64,000 bases of DNA from Pelagibacteraceae bacterium AG-430-P08 (GTDB taxonomy: Bacteria > Pseudomonadota > Alphaproteobacteria > Pelagibacterales > Pelagibacteraceae): the NCBI GenBank assembly GCA_003212925.1, contig QCOL01000002.1:1-64000 (forward strand), in the 5' to 3' direction. How positions within the stretch are numbered: the first letter of the stretch is position 1; each line of letters begins with the position of its first letter. The position numbers and the translations under genes are program-made. Under the pieces are notes generated by a model. The model did no database searches. It saw only the letters and a list, made by a program, of their open reading frames with translations, and was not told the DNA's origin. Below are positions 11,224 through 21,230 of the stretch, piece by piece.

Positions 11224-12552
11224 ATGAATCAAAAAATTTTCATCAAAACTTTTGGGTGTCAAATGAATGAGTATGACTCTAATAGAATATTAGATACCGT
11301 TAAAAAAATTGGTTATGAAAAGACAGAAAAATACGAGGATACTAATTGTTATTTGTTAAACACATGTCACATAAGGGACAAAGCTAAAGAAAAAGTTTAT
11401 TCTGAAATAGGCAGAGTAAAAAAAATCTTTAGAAATAAAAAAAAACCATTAGTGATTATTGCAGGTTGTGTTGCGCAAGCAGAAAATCAAGAGATGCTGA
11501 AAAGAGAGCCTTTCATTGATTTAGTAATAGGTCCACAGGCTTATCATAAAATTAACGATACAATTTTAAATTACTTTGAAAAAAAAAGAAAACTTGAAGA
11601 AACAGAGTTTGAGGCAGTTTCAAAATTTGAATATTTGAGTAAAATAAAAACTAAAGCAAAAAAAGTTTCATCTTTTTTAACTATTCAAGAAGGCTGTGAT
11701 AAGTTCTGTCATTTTTGTGTAGTCCCTTACACCAGAGGGCCAGAGTATTCAAGACCACCTAGTCAAATTTTAGATGAGGCAAAATATTTAGTCGATAACG
11801 GTGTAAGGGAAATAACTTTACTTGGTCAAAACGTAAATGCTTACGAAAGTAATGGTTTTCGTTTGTCAGATTTAATCTTAAGTATTGAAAAAATAAATGG
11901 AATAAAAAGATTAAGATATACAACATCTCATCCAAAAGATATGACTGATGACCTGATTGAGATTTATAAAACTTCAAGGAAACTAATGCCTCTTGTGCAT
12001 TTGCCAGTGCAAAGTGGATCAAATAAAATATTAAAATTAATGAATAGAAATCATTCTGTCGAGAATTATATTGAAACATTTAATAAGCTAAAAGAAATTA
12101 ACTCAAAGATAGAATTCTCAAGCGATTTTATAATAGCTTATCCTGGGGAAGAAAATCAGGACTTTGAAGATACTTTAAATTTAATCAGAAAAGTAAAATT
12201 TATAAATTCTTATTCATATATTTTTAGCCCCAGACCTGGAACCGTTTCTGCAAATTTAGATTTAATTGATAAGAAAACTTCATTCAAAAGATTAGAAAGA
12301 ATTCAAAATGAATTATTTGTAAATCAGATTCAAAAGAATAAATCTTTAGAAAACAGCATTGTGGAAGTGCTCGTTGAAAATTTTACAGAAGATAAAACTA
12401 AAACATTTGGAAGATCTAAGCACATGACATCAGTAATTTTTGATGGTAAAGCAAGCGATATCGGTAAAATCGTGCCAGTCAAAATTCATAAAAGTAATAG
12501 AACTACTTTATTTGGTGAAATTGAAGATAATTCAAATCAGAAAGTTGCATAA
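11224..12552 (+). CDS. miaB: tRNA-2-methylthio-N6-dimethylallyladenosine synthase
   Basis: FIKTFGCQMNEYDS, QEGCDKFCHFCVVPYTRG radical SAM motif. Confidence 0.96.
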   Translation: MNQKIFIKTFGCQMNEYDSNRILDTVKKIGYEKTEKYEDTNCYLLNTCHIRDKAKEKVYSEIGRVKKIFRNKKKPLVIIAGCVAQAENQEMLKREPFIDLVIGPQAYHKINDTILNYFEKKRKLEETEFEAVSKFEYLSKIKTKAKKVSSFLTIQEGCDKFCHFCVVPYTRGPEYSRPPSQILDEAKYLVDNGVREITLLGQNVNAYESNGFRLSDLILSIEKINGIKRLRYTTSHPKDMTDDLIEIYKTSRKLMPLVHLPVQSGSNKILKLMNRNHSVENYIETFNKLKEINSKIEFSSDFIIAYPGEENQDFEDTLNLIRKVKFINSYSYIFSPRPGTVSANLDLIDKKTSFKRLERIQNELFVNQIQKNKSLENSIVEVLVENFTEDKTKTFGRSKHMTSVIFDGKASDIGKIVPVKIHKSNRTTLFGEIEDNSNQKVA

Positions 12553-12554
12553 AT

Positions 12555-13556
12555 TTGAGTGGAATAACAAAAAAAAATATTGATCAGGCTTTAAAATTTG
12601 TTTACTCAGACAACAACTCTCTAAGCGTTATATTTCATGATAACGATTTATTAATGGGTGTTGTTGGTGAATTTAACAAAAATTTACAGGAACTTGAAAA
12701 AATTACAAAATGTAGTTTATATTCAAGAGGAAATTCTATCCTTATAAAATCAGATCCTGAAACAAATGAAAAAGTAAAAAATGCAATCCAATTTTTAGTC
12801 AATCAATTCATTAATAATGGAAATATCGAAAATAAAGATATACTTTCCTCTGTAGACAAATTTATGATTAATGAAAAAATAAAAAATAATAACATAACTG
12901 AAATAATTAAAACTCCTAAAAAATCTATAATTCCTAGATCTGAAAAACAAAAGAATTATGTTAGAGCTTTAAGACATAGTGATATTATAATCTCTGCTGG
13001 ACCAGCAGGAACAGGTAAGACTTTTTTGGCTGTTGCAGTCGGTTTAACTATGCTTTTAGAGAAAAAAATTGAGAGAATAATTTTATCAAGGCCTGCAGTT
13101 GAAGCAGGGGAACGTTTAGGATTTTTGCCTGGTGACATGAAAGAGAAAGTAGACCCTTATTTAAGACCTTTATACGACTCTTTATATGATCTTTTTGATT
13201 TTGAAAAGATTCAAAGAATGATTGAAATTGGAGATATAGAAATAGCACCATTGGCCTTCATGAGAGGTCGAACTCTTAAAAATTCATTTGCCATTTTAGA
13301 TGAAGCACAAAATGCAACAGATACTCAGATTAAAATGTTTCTTACTCGTATTGGTGAAAATTCAAAAATCGTAGTTAATGGAGATCCAACCCAAATTGAT
13401 CTACCTAACAAAAATATGTCGGGATTACTTCGATCAAAAGAATTACTTGGACATTTGAAAGAGATATCAATTGTTGATTTTGATCACTCAGATGTTGTTA
13501 GACATCCACTTGTATCAAAAATAGTAAAAGCATACTCAAATAATGATAAAAGTTAG
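12555..13556 (+). CDS. PhoH-like ATPase
   Basis: GPAGTGKTFLAVA Walker A, FAILDEAQNAT. Confidence 0.93.
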   Translation: MSGITKKNIDQALKFVYSDNNSLSVIFHDNDLLMGVVGEFNKNLQELEKITKCSLYSRGNSILIKSDPETNEKVKNAIQFLVNQFINNGNIENKDILSSVDKFMINEKIKNNNITEIIKTPKKSIIPRSEKQKNYVRALRHSDIIISAGPAGTGKTFLAVAVGLTMLLEKKIERIILSRPAVEAGERLGFLPGDMKEKVDPYLRPLYDSLYDLFDFEKIQRMIEIGDIEIAPLAFMRGRTLKNSFAILDEAQNATDTQIKMFLTRIGENSKIVVNGDPTQIDLPNKNMSGLLRSKELLGHLKEISIVDFDHSDVVRHPLVSKIVKAYSNNDKS

Positions 13557-14004
13557 TGTCTTCTCAGAAGAGAAGGCTTGGGCAAAAAAACTTAAAAATA
13601 AAGAGCTTTTTTTTAAAAAAATATGTAAGGCTTTTCCAAAAAAATATAAATTTCCAAATAAAAAAATATCATTTAGTTTATTACTTTCTAATAATAAGAA
13701 AATTAAAAAATTAAATAAACATTTTAGAAATAAAAATAAATCTACTGATATTTTATCTTTTCGATTTAATAAAAAGATTAAAATTTTAAAAAATACGTAT
13801 TTGGGAGATATAATAATTAGTTATAATTATTTAAATAAGCCTAAATCTCAAGATTTAGGTTCGTTTAAACAAAAAGTTATTAAAATATTTATTCATGGTT
13901 TTCTTCATCTATTAGGTTTTAATCATGTGAAAAATAAAGATTATTTTAAAATGTTAAGAGAAGAAAATTTTATATATAAACATGTAAAATCAAAAATAAA
14001 TTAA
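13543..14004 (+). CDS. ybeY: rRNA maturation RNase YbeY
   Basis: NKSTDILSF and HGFLHLLGFNH metal site. Confidence 0.93.
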   Translation: MIKVSVFSEEKAWAKKLKNKELFFKKICKAFPKKYKFPNKKISFSLLLSNNKKIKKLNKHFRNKNKSTDILSFRFNKKIKILKNTYLGDIIISYNYLNKPKSQDLGSFKQKVIKIFIHGFLHLLGFNHVKNKDYFKMLREENFIYKHVKSKIN

Positions 14005-14005
14005 T

Positions 14006-15550
14006 TTGAAAAAAAAAATTTATATTGAATCAATTATTTTAATTTTACTAGGTTCCTTTTCATCTTTAAGTTTACCTCCATTTAATTATATTTTAATTAA
14101 TTTTCTAACTTTTAGTTTTTTTTATATTCTTTTGGTTAAAGTCTTTAAAGTCACTAAAAACAAAAAGTTATTTTTTCTTTATGGCTGGTTATTTGGACTT
14201 GGATATTTTACAAGTAATCTTTATTGGATTTCGATTTCATTGACTTTTGACGAAAGTTTTAAATTTTTGATTCCTTTGACTATAATCTTAGTTCCAGCAT
14301 TTTTAGCTTTATTTTATGGTTTAGCCTCATTTTTATTTTTAATTTTGAAACCAAAGAAAAATTTGAGCGCCTTTTTCCTTTTTTCTCTTATATTTGGAAC
14401 GATTGAATTTGTGAGAGGAACAATCCTGACTGGGTTTCCATGGAATTTAATTGCTTACAGTTTTTCTAATCATATTGAAATTTTAAATATTACCTCAATT
14501 ATTGGTACTTATGGCTTTAATCTTTTTTGCATCTCTCTTTTCGCTAGTACTTCATTTTTAATTTTAAGAGATAGTAAAAAAGAAATTATTGTTTGTATTT
14601 TGTTTTTCATAATCACTTTATCTTTTTATTTTTTTGGATCTCAACGATTAGAAAAATTTAATAATCTCGAAGCCATTAAGTTAGATTACAAAATACGGGT
14701 TATAAGCTCAAACGTTAGTATTGATAGATTTTATAAAGATATTGACCCTATTTCAGTAATTGATGATCTAATTAAAATAAGTTCACCAAAAAATAATGAA
14801 AAAATGATTTTTATTTGGCCCGAAGGTATTTTGCCAGACATTTCAAAAGATCAACTCAGGGAATATAAATTTCTTTTTGAGAATGAATTTAATGAAAATC
14901 ACATATTATTAATTGGGATTAATGAAATAAAAGAAAAAAGTCAAATTATAAGATATTTTAATTCACTTACAATTTATGATCACAACCTTGAAATATTAGA
15001 TTCATACAACAAAGTTAATCTGGTACCTTTTGGTGAATTTTTACCTTTTGAAAAAATTCTAGGCCTCATTGGATTAAAGACAATAACTAATAATTATCAA
15101 TCTTACTCAAAAGGAGAAAAAAGAAATGTTTTAGATGTCAAAAAACTCAATTTTTCAGTAAGGTTATTACCACTTATTTGTTACGAAATAATTTATACAG
15201 GTAAAATTTTTAATAAAACAGATTTTGATTTTATTGTAAATATTTCTGAGGATGGTTGGTTTGGTCAATCTATAGGTCCCTATCAACATTTTGTACATAG
15301 CATTTATAGAGGAATTGAAAGTGGTAAATATGTTTTAAGGTCCGCTAACAATGGCATCGCGGCAATTGTTAATCCTTTAGGTGTTGTTGAAAAAAAAGTT
15401 GATTTAAATCAATCAGGTTATGTGGATTTTATTGAGTCAAAAAAAATAACACCAACAATATTTTCAAAATATGGTAATAAAATTTTTGGATTAATGATTT
15501 TATTGTATATTTTATTAATATTTTCATTTAATAGAATAAAAAATGAGTAA
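14006..15550 (+). CDS. lnt: Apolipoprotein N-acyltransferase (TTG start)
   Basis: Multi-TM N-terminus plus nitrilase domain; [24 protein letters not shown] motifs. Confidence 0.93.
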   Translation: MKKKIYIESIILILLGSFSSLSLPPFNYILINFLTFSFFYILLVKVFKVTKNKKLFFLYGWLFGLGYFTSNLYWISISLTFDESFKFLIPLTIILVPAFLALFYGLASFLFLILKPKKNLSAFFLFSLIFGTIEFVRGTILTGFPWNLIAYSFSNHIEILNITSIIGTYGFNLFCISLFASTSFLILRDSKKEIIVCILFFIITLSFYFFGSQRLEKFNNLEAIKLDYKIRVISSNVSIDRFYKDIDPISVIDDLIKISSPKNNEKMIFIWPEGILPDISKDQLREYKFLFENEFNENHILLIGINEIKEKSQIIRYFNSLTIYDHNLEILDSYNKVNLVPFGEFLPFEKILGLIGLKTITNNYQSYSKGEKRNVLDVKKLNFSVRLLPLICYEIIYTGKIFNKTDFDFIVNISEDGWFGQSIGPYQHFVHSIYRGIESGKYVLRSANNGIAAIVNPLGVVEKKVDLNQSGYVDFIESKKITPTIFSKYGNKIFGLMILLYILLIFSFNRIKNE

Positions 15551-16709
15551 TTTAAAAAATTATCTTTTCACAAGTGAGTCAGTTTCAGAGGGACATCCCG
15601 ATAAAGTTTCTGATAGAATCTCAGACATGGTCGTTGATACTTTTATCTCAAAAGATCCATATTCCAGAGTAGCATGTGAAACTTTAACAACAACAAATAA
15701 AGTTGTTCTCGCAGGTGAAGTAAGGGGCCCAGAAATTAAAAAGGATGAATTAATTGAGAAGGTTAGAAATTGTATAAAAGATATAGGTTATGATCAGGAA
15801 GGTTTTACTTGGAGGGAGGCCACAAAAATTGAAAGTCATTTACATTCCCAATCTGTTGATATTGCAATGGGTGTAGATTCATCTAGTAATAAAGATGAAG
15901 GAGCTGGTGATCAAGGAATTATGTTTGGTTACGCTTGTAATGAAACAAATGTATTAATGCCAGCACCGATTCATTACTCCCATAAAATTTTAAGATTAAT
16001 GGCAGAAGATAGAAAATCCGGAAAATTAAAAAATATTGAACCAGACTCTAAAAGCCAAGTAACTTTTGAGTATATTGATGGAAAGCCAGCAAAGGTAAAG
16101 TCAGTTGTTATTTCCTCACAGCATTCTGCTGATGTAAATCAGACCCAAGTCAAAGATTTGTTGAGACCGTATATGTTAAAGTCTATACCAAAAAATTTAC
16201 TTGATGGTTTTAACGAAGATGAATTTTATGTTAATCCAACAGGTAATTTTGTTATTGGTGGTCCAGATGGAGACTGTGGCTTGACTGGAAGAAAAATTAT
16301 AGTTGATACCTATGGAGGAGCTGCACCACATGGCGGTGGTGCATTTTCAGGTAAAGATCCCACAAAAGTTGATCGATCAGCAGCGTATGCAGCTAGATAT
16401 ATCGCTAAAAATATCGTTGGCTCAAAAATTTCGGAAAGATGTTTAATCCAGTTAGCATATGCAATTGGTGTTTCAAAACCGTTATCTATCTATGTCGACT
16501 TATTTGATAATGATTTAGATAAAAACAAATTTGTAGTAGATAAAATTAGAAAAAATTTCGATTTGAGTCCAAGAGGAATAAGAGAAATGTTAAATTTAAA
16601 TAAACCAATTTATGAAAAAACAGCGTCCTATGGTCATTTTGGTAGAGCACCTGAGGATAATGGATTTTTTTCATGGGAAAAAACTGATAAAATAGGCATT
16701 TTTTCTTAA
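15543..16709 (+). CDS. metK: S-adenosylmethionine synthetase
   Basis: [32 protein letters not shown]. Confidence 0.97.
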   Translation: MSNLKNYLFTSESVSEGHPDKVSDRISDMVVDTFISKDPYSRVACETLTTTNKVVLAGEVRGPEIKKDELIEKVRNCIKDIGYDQEGFTWREATKIESHLHSQSVDIAMGVDSSSNKDEGAGDQGIMFGYACNETNVLMPAPIHYSHKILRLMAEDRKSGKLKNIEPDSKSQVTFEYIDGKPAKVKSVVISSQHSADVNQTQVKDLLRPYMLKSIPKNLLDGFNEDEFYVNPTGNFVIGGPDGDCGLTGRKIIVDTYGGAAPHGGGAFSGKDPTKVDRSAAYAARYIAKNIVGSKISERCLIQLAYAIGVSKPLSIYVDLFDNDLDKNKFVVDKIRKNFDLSPRGIREMLNLNKPIYEKTASYGHFGRAPEDNGFFSWEKTDKIGIFS

Positions 16710-16768
16710 TAGTTTGAGTTGAATTAGAGAAAAACTTTATTATATTCCTCTAACATTGTTGAATTTAC

Positions 16769-16795
16769 AAAATGGGCACATGCCCATTTTTTTTT
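16769..16795 (+). terminator. Intrinsic terminator/attenuator hairpin immediately upstream of nusA
   Basis: AAAATGGGC-ACAT-GCCCATTTT perfect 9-bp stem followed by T tract, then ggagc SD-like and ATG at 16809. Confidence 0.75.
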
Positions 16796-16808
16796 GGAGC
16801 ATATAAAA

Positions 16809-18362
16809 ATGTTAAACAAAAGAGCTGATAAACTTGAATTACTAAGAATTGCGGAGGCAGTTGCATTAGAAAAATCTATTGATAAAGAACTTATAATAAA
16901 TTCAATGGAAACTGGTATTGCAAAGGCAGCAAAATCTAAATTCGGTCAAGATAATGAAATAAAAGTTTCAATTAATAGAGATAACGGAGATATAGAGATT
17001 TTTAGAAAATTAATTGTCACTGAAAATCCAGAAAATTCAAATACTGAAATAAAGTTAGAGGATGCTATTAGTCTTAATGAGGTAAACAAAGAAAAATCAA
17101 TTGGAGATGAAGTTTTGCAACCATTACCAACCTTTGATTTTGGTAGAATAGCTGCACAAATTGCTAAACAAGTAATAAATACAAGTGTTAGGGAAGCAGA
17201 ACGTGATAAACAATTTAATGATTATATCGATAAAAAAGATTCAATATTAAGTGGTATTGTAAAAAGATTGGAATTTGGAAATGTAATTGTTGATTTAGGT
17301 AGAACAGAAGCAATTATACAAAAAAATGAACTTATACCTAGAGAAATTATTAAAGCAGGCGATAGAATTAAGGCCTATTGTTTTGATGTAAGAAGAGAGC
17401 AAAGAGGACAGCAGATTTTTTTATCTAGAGCTCATCCAAAATTTATGGAAAAACTTTTTATTCAAGAGGTTCCAGAAATCTATGATGGACTTATAGAAAT
17501 AAAATCTTCTTCCAGAGATCCAGGAAGTAGAGCAAAAATTTGTGTAAAAGCTGTCGAAGCTTCCCTAGATCCAGTGGGTGCTTGTGTTGGTATGAGGGGT
17601 TCGAGGGTGCAAGCAGTCGTAAATGAACTTCAAGGTGAAAAAATCGATATAGTAAATTGGTCAGAAGATCCTGCTATTTTGGTATCTAACTCACTTTCAC
17701 CAGCGGATGTTTTAAGAGTAAATGTAGACGCAGAAAGAAAAAAATTAGATGTAATATTAACAGAAGAAAACTTAAGTAAAGCTATTGGTAGAAGAGGTCA
17801 GAATGTTAGGTTGGCAACAAAACTTCTAAATTATGAGATTAATATAATGACAGACAAAGAGGACTCAGAAAGAAGACAATTAGAATTTAAAGAAAAAACA
17901 GAGAACTTTGTAAAAAATTTAGAACTAGATGAAACACTAGGACAATTATTAGTTGCTGAAGGATTCTCAACTATTGATGATATAAAAGATAGTTCAGTAG
18001 AAAATTTACTGAAGATAGAGGGTATTGAAGAAGACACTGCAAAAGCCCTTATAGAAAGAGCAAAAGAATTTCATGAAAAAGATCAAGAGGATATATCAAA
18101 AAGAATCAAAGAACTTGGGCTTGATGAGTCGTTAATTAATTTAAAAGGTTTAACTCCCGGCATGTTGGTTACACTAGGTGAAAAAAAAATCCTTAAGCTG
18201 GAGGATTTTGCTGATTTAGCTTCAGATGAATTAACAGGGGGATATGATGTTATAAAAGGTGCTAAAATTAAAATTGAAGGTTATCTTGAAGATTTTGCAT
18301 TAACAAAAGACGAAGCAGATAGTTTAATAATGTCCGCCAGAAGTATTATATATAAAGATTGA
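16809..18362 (+). CDS. nusA: Transcription termination/antitermination factor NusA
   Basis: S1/KH domains: VGACVGMRGSRVQAVVNELQGEKIDIV, SKAIGRRGQNVRLA; ATG at 16809 is better than the TTG at 16794 used by the track. Confidence 0.95.
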   Translation: MLNKRADKLELLRIAEAVALEKSIDKELIINSMETGIAKAAKSKFGQDNEIKVSINRDNGDIEIFRKLIVTENPENSNTEIKLEDAISLNEVNKEKSIGDEVLQPLPTFDFGRIAAQIAKQVINTSVREAERDKQFNDYIDKKDSILSGIVKRLEFGNVIVDLGRTEAIIQKNELIPREIIKAGDRIKAYCFDVRREQRGQQIFLSRAHPKFMEKLFIQEVPEIYDGLIEIKSSSRDPGSRAKICVKAVEASLDPVGACVGMRGSRVQAVVNELQGEKIDIVNWSEDPAILVSNSLSPADVLRVNVDAERKKLDVILTEENLSKAIGRRGQNVRLATKLLNYEINIMTDKEDSERRQLEFKEKTENFVKNLELDETLGQLLVAEGFSTIDDIKDSSVENLLKIEGIEEDTAKALIERAKEFHEKDQEDISKRIKELGLDESLINLKGLTPGMLVTLGEKKILKLEDFADLASDELTGGYDVIKGAKIKIEGYLEDFALTKDEADSLIMSARSIIYKD

Positions 18363-18372
18363 GAGATGAGTT

Positions 18373-20544
18373 ATGGAGAACAAAAAAATAAAACTAACAA
18401 TATCAGGGAAACCCAAAAAGCCTTTAAATAATTTTGAGTCTCCTAAGCCACATTCAAGAAAGCCAGTCTCGTCTAGCAAACCCCAAAATAGATTTAATAA
18501 GAAAGGGAGTTCTTTTAGACCAAATAAGCCTTTATTTTCGTCAAAAAAACAATCAATACCGAATGACTTTGAAAAAAGAAAACTTGCAGAACAAAGGGCT
18601 ACTAGAAGATTAAAAGATGAAGGAAGTTTAAAAGATAAAAAAGTTAAACTAGGAACTAAAAAGAGAGAGATAAAATTAACCGTTTCCAGAGCGCTGAGTG
18701 ACGAGATAGAGGCAAGGGAAAGAAGTTTAGCATCAGTTAAGAGAGCAAGAGAAAAAGAGAATAAAAATCTAAACAAAAATATTAATAAAGAGGATTTAAA
18801 GCCGGTAAAAAGAGATGTGGACATTCCTGAGGCAATTACAGTTAGAGAATTAGCAAATAGAATGGCAGAACAATCAAGCAATGTGATCAAATATCTTTTT
18901 GGAATGGGTGTAACTGTTACAATAAATCAGACGTTAGCTGCTGATACAGCAGAGTTTTTAGTTAAAGAATTTGGCCATAATCCGATTAGAGAGGAAAAAG
19001 CTGAGGAAATAATTCAAAAGAAAAAAGCATCAAAGACTGAAAATTTAAGAAACAGACCTCCAATTATTACTGTAATGGGTCATGTAGATCATGGTAAAAC
19101 TTCATTATTAGATGTTTTAAGAAGCGCGAATGTTGTTTCCGGCGAGTTTGGTGGAATAACTCAACACATAGGAGCATATCAAATTGAAGGTCAGGGAAAT
19201 AAATTAACATTCATTGATACTCCAGGTCATGCTGCATTTACAGAAATGAGAGCAAGAGGATCAAAACTGACTGACGTAGTGGTCTTAGTAGTTGCTGCAG
19301 ATGATGGTGTTAAACCTCAGACTATTGAGTCAATTAAACATGCTAAAGCTGCAAACGTACCGATTGTTGTTGCAATTAATAAGTGTGATCTTCCTGAGGC
19401 TGATCCTCAAAAGATTAAAAATCAATTGCTGGAACATGAATTAATCGCAGAAGATTTATCAGGTGATACTTTAATGGTAGAAATTTCAACAAAAACAAAA
19501 AAGAATTTAGACAAATTAATTGAGTCAATAATACTTCAGGCTGAAATTTTAGATCTTAAAACAGATTATGAGTCCAAAGCTACTGGTATAGTTTTAGAGT
19601 CAAAAATTGATACTGGTAGAGGTCCAGTTGTTAGCATAGTTGTTACAAGTGGAACACTCAAAAAAGGAGATTTTTTTGTAAGTGGTTTAAAATGGGGAAA
19701 AATAAGAGCAATAATAAATGATAAAGGTCAAAATATAAATGAAGCATTTCCATCTACACCTGTTGAAGTTTTAGGGATAAATGGTGCATCAAAAGCGGGA
19801 GATGATTTCATAGTGTTTGAAAATGAAAAAGAGGTAAAAACGTTAAGTGAGACCCGAGCTCAAGAAAAAAAAGAAGGTCAAAATCCACTTACATTTGCAA
19901 CACAAGAATCTGCGTTTTCTAATAATTCATCAAAAGAGCTAAATATGATAATTAAGTCTGACGTGCATGGTTCATCTGAAGCAATTAAAAATGCAATTAG
20001 TCAAATAAAACACGATGAGGTTAAGGCAAAAATAATTTTAGCTGACATTGGAATGGTAACAGAAACTGATGTAACATTAGCTAAGGCCTCTGATGCACTT
20101 TTAATAGCTTTTAATGTTAAACCTAGTAAAGAAGCAAAAAAGCTTGCAGAAAACGAAAATATAAAAATTTCTTCTTATAATATTATTTATGAGGTATTAG
20201 ACTTTATAAAACAAAGAATGTCGGGTTTGTTAACACCTGATGTTGAAGAAAAAATTACTGGAATAGCTCAAATTTTGGAAATTTTTAAAGTCTCTGGAGC
20301 AGGAAAGGTAGCTGGTTCAAAAGTTACTGAGGGTGAAATAAGTAGCTCATCAGATGTAAGGATTATTAGAGATGGAGCAATTATATACACAGGAAAAGTT
20401 TCAACGATATTTAGAGAAAAAAACCAAGTAAAGCAGGTTAGTGGTGGTCAAGAATGTGGAATAACAGTGAAAGATTATATGGATTTTCAAAAAAATGATA
20501 CTATTGAAGCTTTTAGTGTCACATCTACAGAGAGGTCAATTTAA
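18373..20544 (+). CDS. infB: Translation initiation factor IF-2
   Basis: ITVMGHVDHGKTSLLD, DTPGHAAFTEMRARG, NKCDLP. Confidence 0.97.
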   Translation: MENKKIKLTISGKPKKPLNNFESPKPHSRKPVSSSKPQNRFNKKGSSFRPNKPLFSSKKQSIPNDFEKRKLAEQRATRRLKDEGSLKDKKVKLGTKKREIKLTVSRALSDEIEARERSLASVKRAREKENKNLNKNINKEDLKPVKRDVDIPEAITVRELANRMAEQSSNVIKYLFGMGVTVTINQTLAADTAEFLVKEFGHNPIREEKAEEIIQKKKASKTENLRNRPPIITVMGHVDHGKTSLLDVLRSANVVSGEFGGITQHIGAYQIEGQGNKLTFIDTPGHAAFTEMRARGSKLTDVVVLVVAADDGVKPQTIESIKHAKAANVPIVVAINKCDLPEADPQKIKNQLLEHELIAEDLSGDTLMVEISTKTKKNLDKLIESIILQAEILDLKTDYESKATGIVLESKIDTGRGPVVSIVVTSGTLKKGDFFVSGLKWGKIRAIINDKGQNINEAFPSTPVEVLGINGASKAGDDFIVFENEKEVKTLSETRAQEKKEGQNPLTFATQESAFSNNSSKELNMIIKSDVHGSSEAIKNAISQIKHDEVKAKIILADIGMVTETDVTLAKASDALLIAFNVKPSKEAKKLAENENIKISSYNIIYEVLDFIKQRMSGLLTPDVEEKITGIAQILEIFKVSGAGKVAGSKVTEGEISSSSDVRIIRDGAIIYTGKVSTIFREKNQVKQVSGGQECGITVKDYMDFQKNDTIEAFSVTSTERSI

Positions 20545-20912
20545 TGGCAGATAGAATAGGAAAAACAGTATCCCAAAGACAGCTGAGAGTAGGAGAGATG
20601 ATTAAACAGTCTTTAAGCATGATTTTTATTAGAAATGAGGCTAAGGTGCCGAATTTAGAAACTAATACTATAACAGTGACAGAGGTTAGAATGAGCTCAG
20701 ATTTGAAAATTGCTAAAGCATATGTTCTTCCATTGGGAGGAAAGAATGCTGAGGAAACGATTCAAGTTTTAAAGGAGTATTCATTTTTAATTAGAAAAAT
20801 TTTATCACAGAAGGTAGTTATGAAATTTTTACCAAAATTGCTTTTTAGAAAAGACGAGTCTTTTGAATATGCAGAAAAAATAGAGAACTTAATTAAACAA
20901 ACTAATAAATAG
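20544..20912 (+). CDS. rbfA: Ribosome-binding factor A
   Basis: Size and context infB-rbfA-rpsO; VTEVRMSSDLKIAKAYVLP. Confidence 0.9.
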   Translation: MADRIGKTVSQRQLRVGEMIKQSLSMIFIRNEAKVPNLETNTITVTEVRMSSDLKIAKAYVLPLGGKNAEETIQVLKEYSFLIRKILSQKVVMKFLPKLLFRKDESFEYAEKIENLIKQTNK

Positions 20913-20924
20913 AAAGAAAATAGT

Positions 20925-21173
20925 ATGAATAAGAAGATACAAGAATTAGCAATTCATGATAAGGATACAGGCTCATCTGAAATACAGATTGCTTTGCTTA
21001 CAGAAAAAATTGAAAATCTCTCTAAACATATAAAACAATTCAAAAAAGATAAACACTCATCTGTTGGATTGTTGAGAGCAGTCAATAGAAGAAAAAAATT
21101 GTTAGAATACCTTAAGAAGAACAAAATGGATTCTTACAAAAATGTACTGTCGAAATTGAATTTAAGAAAATAG
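20925..21173 (+). CDS. rpsO: 30S ribosomal protein S15
   Basis: DTGSSEIQIALLTEKIENLSKHIKQFKKDKHSSVGLLRAVNRRKKLLEYLKK. Confidence 0.97.
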   Translation: MNKKIQELAIHDKDTGSSEIQIALLTEKIENLSKHIKQFKKDKHSSVGLLRAVNRRKKLLEYLKKNKMDSYKNVLSKLNLRK

Positions 21174-21230
21174 AAGTCAAGATAGATAGAACGGAATGGA
21201 ACGAAAAGAACGAAACGAAATGGAAATGAA

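Noticed and set aside
15400-15543. SAM riboswitch upstream of metK
   Set aside because: metK start overlaps the lnt coding end; no leader space and no recognisable SAM motif
18324-18890. 188-aa minus-strand ORF
   Set aside because: Antisense to the infB N-terminus; infB is well supported and the antisense protein is Ser/Leu/Phe-rich without family features
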